DNA of 5,353 bases from Alectryocaccomicrobium faecavium (GTDB lineage Bacteria > Bacillota > Clostridia > Christensenellales > Aristaeellaceae): contig DVOT01000171.1 in the NCBI GenBank assembly GCA_018713425.1, positions 1 to 5,353 of the forward strand, in the 5' to 3' direction. The position numbers and the translations under genes are program-made. This document shows, piece after piece, positions 4,526 through 5,353 of the stretch (its first letter is position 1; each line of letters starts with the position of its first letter). Under the pieces are notes generated by a model, which saw only the letters and a program-made list of their open reading frames with translations, ran no database searches and had not been told where the DNA came from.

Positions 4526-5353
4526 GTGAAAATACGCGCAAAGGCTTACGTCGGCATTATCAGCGCGCTGGGGGTGATTGGCACCCTGTGGTGTGTGGCC
4601 GCGTATTTGCGCCTTTTTTTTGCCGGCGGCTGGGAGGAACGCTTGCCCACACTGCTGGTGATGGTGGTGGTGTGCGCCGTGTGCCGTTCGCTGCCCCTGT
4701 ATTTCCGCCGGGGACAAACGCTGGATGTATCGGTCATCAGCGTGCTGGCCATTTATCTCACACAGGGCGCCTCCGCGGCGGTAATGGTCTACACCCTGAG
4801 TTCTCTGTTCACCTTTGAATTCAATCCCCACACCAAAAAATATGTGCATTCCTTCTCCATCGGCATGGAAATCGTGCTGTTCAACAACGCCACGATTGTG
4901 CTCTCCATCCTGGCGCCAGCGGCGCTGCTGACCGCGGCGGATTGGTGGCAGCCGGGCACGCTATCCCTACCAAATGCGCTGGGAGCAACGGCGCTATTTT
5001 CCCTACTGACCTTCGCCGTCAACGGCCTATTGCAGCTCGCACGGCCCTGGCTAGACGGACAGGTGCACGCACGCGAAGTGGGCGGCATGCTGCTAGGACT
5101 GCTGCCCAACGTGATCGCCGCAATGCCCGTGGGCTATATTCTGGCCATTGGCTACAGCACACCGAATAACCTGTGGTTTGTGGTGCTGATGATGCTGCCG
5201 CTGCTGCTGGCGCGATACGCCTGGAAGCTCTATCTCGATTCGCAAAACGCGCAATCCCGCCTGATCACAGCCTTCATCCACAGCCTAGAAGCCAAAGATC
5301 GTTACACACAGGGCCATTCCGCACGCGTAGCGGACTACTGCGTGAAAATCGCC
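4526..5353 (+). CDS. Membrane HD-GYP domain protein, c-di-GMP phosphodiesterase (3' end beyond window)
   Basis: The 276 residues present form a membrane sensor region and the beginning of an HD-GYP domain. Hydrophobic segments fall at about 7-32, 40-60, 67-95, 108-138, 150-171, 186-210 and 215-237, suggesting seven helices. A short linker (YLDSQNAQSRLITAF) leads into IHSLEAKDRYTQGHSARVADYC (251-272), the hallmark entry of HD-GYP domains, with H264 as the first metal-ligand-type histidine. The HD and GYP motifs themselves lie beyond the window, so activity cannot be judged. HD-GYP enzymes hydrolyse c-di-GMP to pGpG and/or GMP in the cytoplasm. The GTG at 4526 is chosen because GAGGG (4514-4518) lies 7 bases upstream and MKIRAKAYVG is a typical start for such proteins. 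An ATG at 4367 in the same frame would add 53 unconvincing residues. The input signal is unknown. The second half uses CTA and other A-ending codons far more than the first. Confidence 0.9.
   Translation, partial: MKIRAKAYVGIISALGVIGTLWCVAAYLRLFFAGGWEERLPTLLVMVVVCAVCRSLPLYFRRGQTLDVSVISVLAIYLTQGASAAVMVYTLSSLFTFEFNPHTKKYVHSFSIGMEIVLFNNATIVLSILAPAALLTAADWWQPGTLSLPNALGATALFSLLTFAVNGLLQLARPWLDGQVHAREVGGMLLGLLPNVIAAMPVGYILAIGYSTPNNLWFVVLMMLPLLLARYAWKLYLDSQNAQSRLITAFIHSLEAKDRYTQGHSARVADYCVKIA

Overview
The window suggests a GC-rich, Gram-positive-type anaerobe, most likely a high-GC member of the Clostridia (Bacillota). The grounds are strong purine-rich Shine-Dalgarno sites before every accepted start, sigma-A-type promoters, GTG starts, and a sensor layout (extracytoplasmic domain, seven membrane helices, GGDEF/EAL output) common in that group. 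This placement is an inference from gene style; no marker gene is present.

Layout. Bases 1-140 carry the 5' end of a minus-strand gene for a basic, membrane-anchored protein, with a clear promoter at 185-213. A 251-base divergent spacer follows and includes a T-tract-rich stretch. The main gene (392-3316, plus) encodes a 974-residue membrane sensor. It has an extracytoplasmic domain, seven transmembrane helices, an intact GGDEF domain (diguanylate cyclase), a degenerate GGDEF domain and a complete EAL domain (c-di-GMP phosphodiesterase). After a short spacer with a good promoter (3358-3386) comes a conserved-looking 238-residue protein of unknown function (3438-4154). Next is a 31-codon ORF (4268-4363) with an excellent ribosome binding site, whose product looks like a signal peptide followed by a Trp-rich tail. 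A 162-base hairpin-rich spacer then leads to the 5' part of a gene for a 7-helix membrane protein that enters an HD-GYP phosphodiesterase domain just as the window ends (4526-5353).

How the genes fit together. The locus is devoted to cyclic-di-GMP signalling: one protein can in principle both make the messenger (GGDEF) and break it (EAL, to pGpG), and another breaks it through an unrelated fold (HD-GYP, to pGpG/GMP). Both are polytopic membrane proteins with likely sensory input. The unknown 238-residue protein and the mini-protein lie between them on the same strand and are candidates for accessory roles. The most unusual element is the mini-protein: if exported and cleaved it would release a short Trp-rich peptide right next to a membrane receptor-like phosphodiesterase. 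That link is speculative. I found no RNA gene, CRISPR array, insertion sequence or convincing intrinsic terminator.
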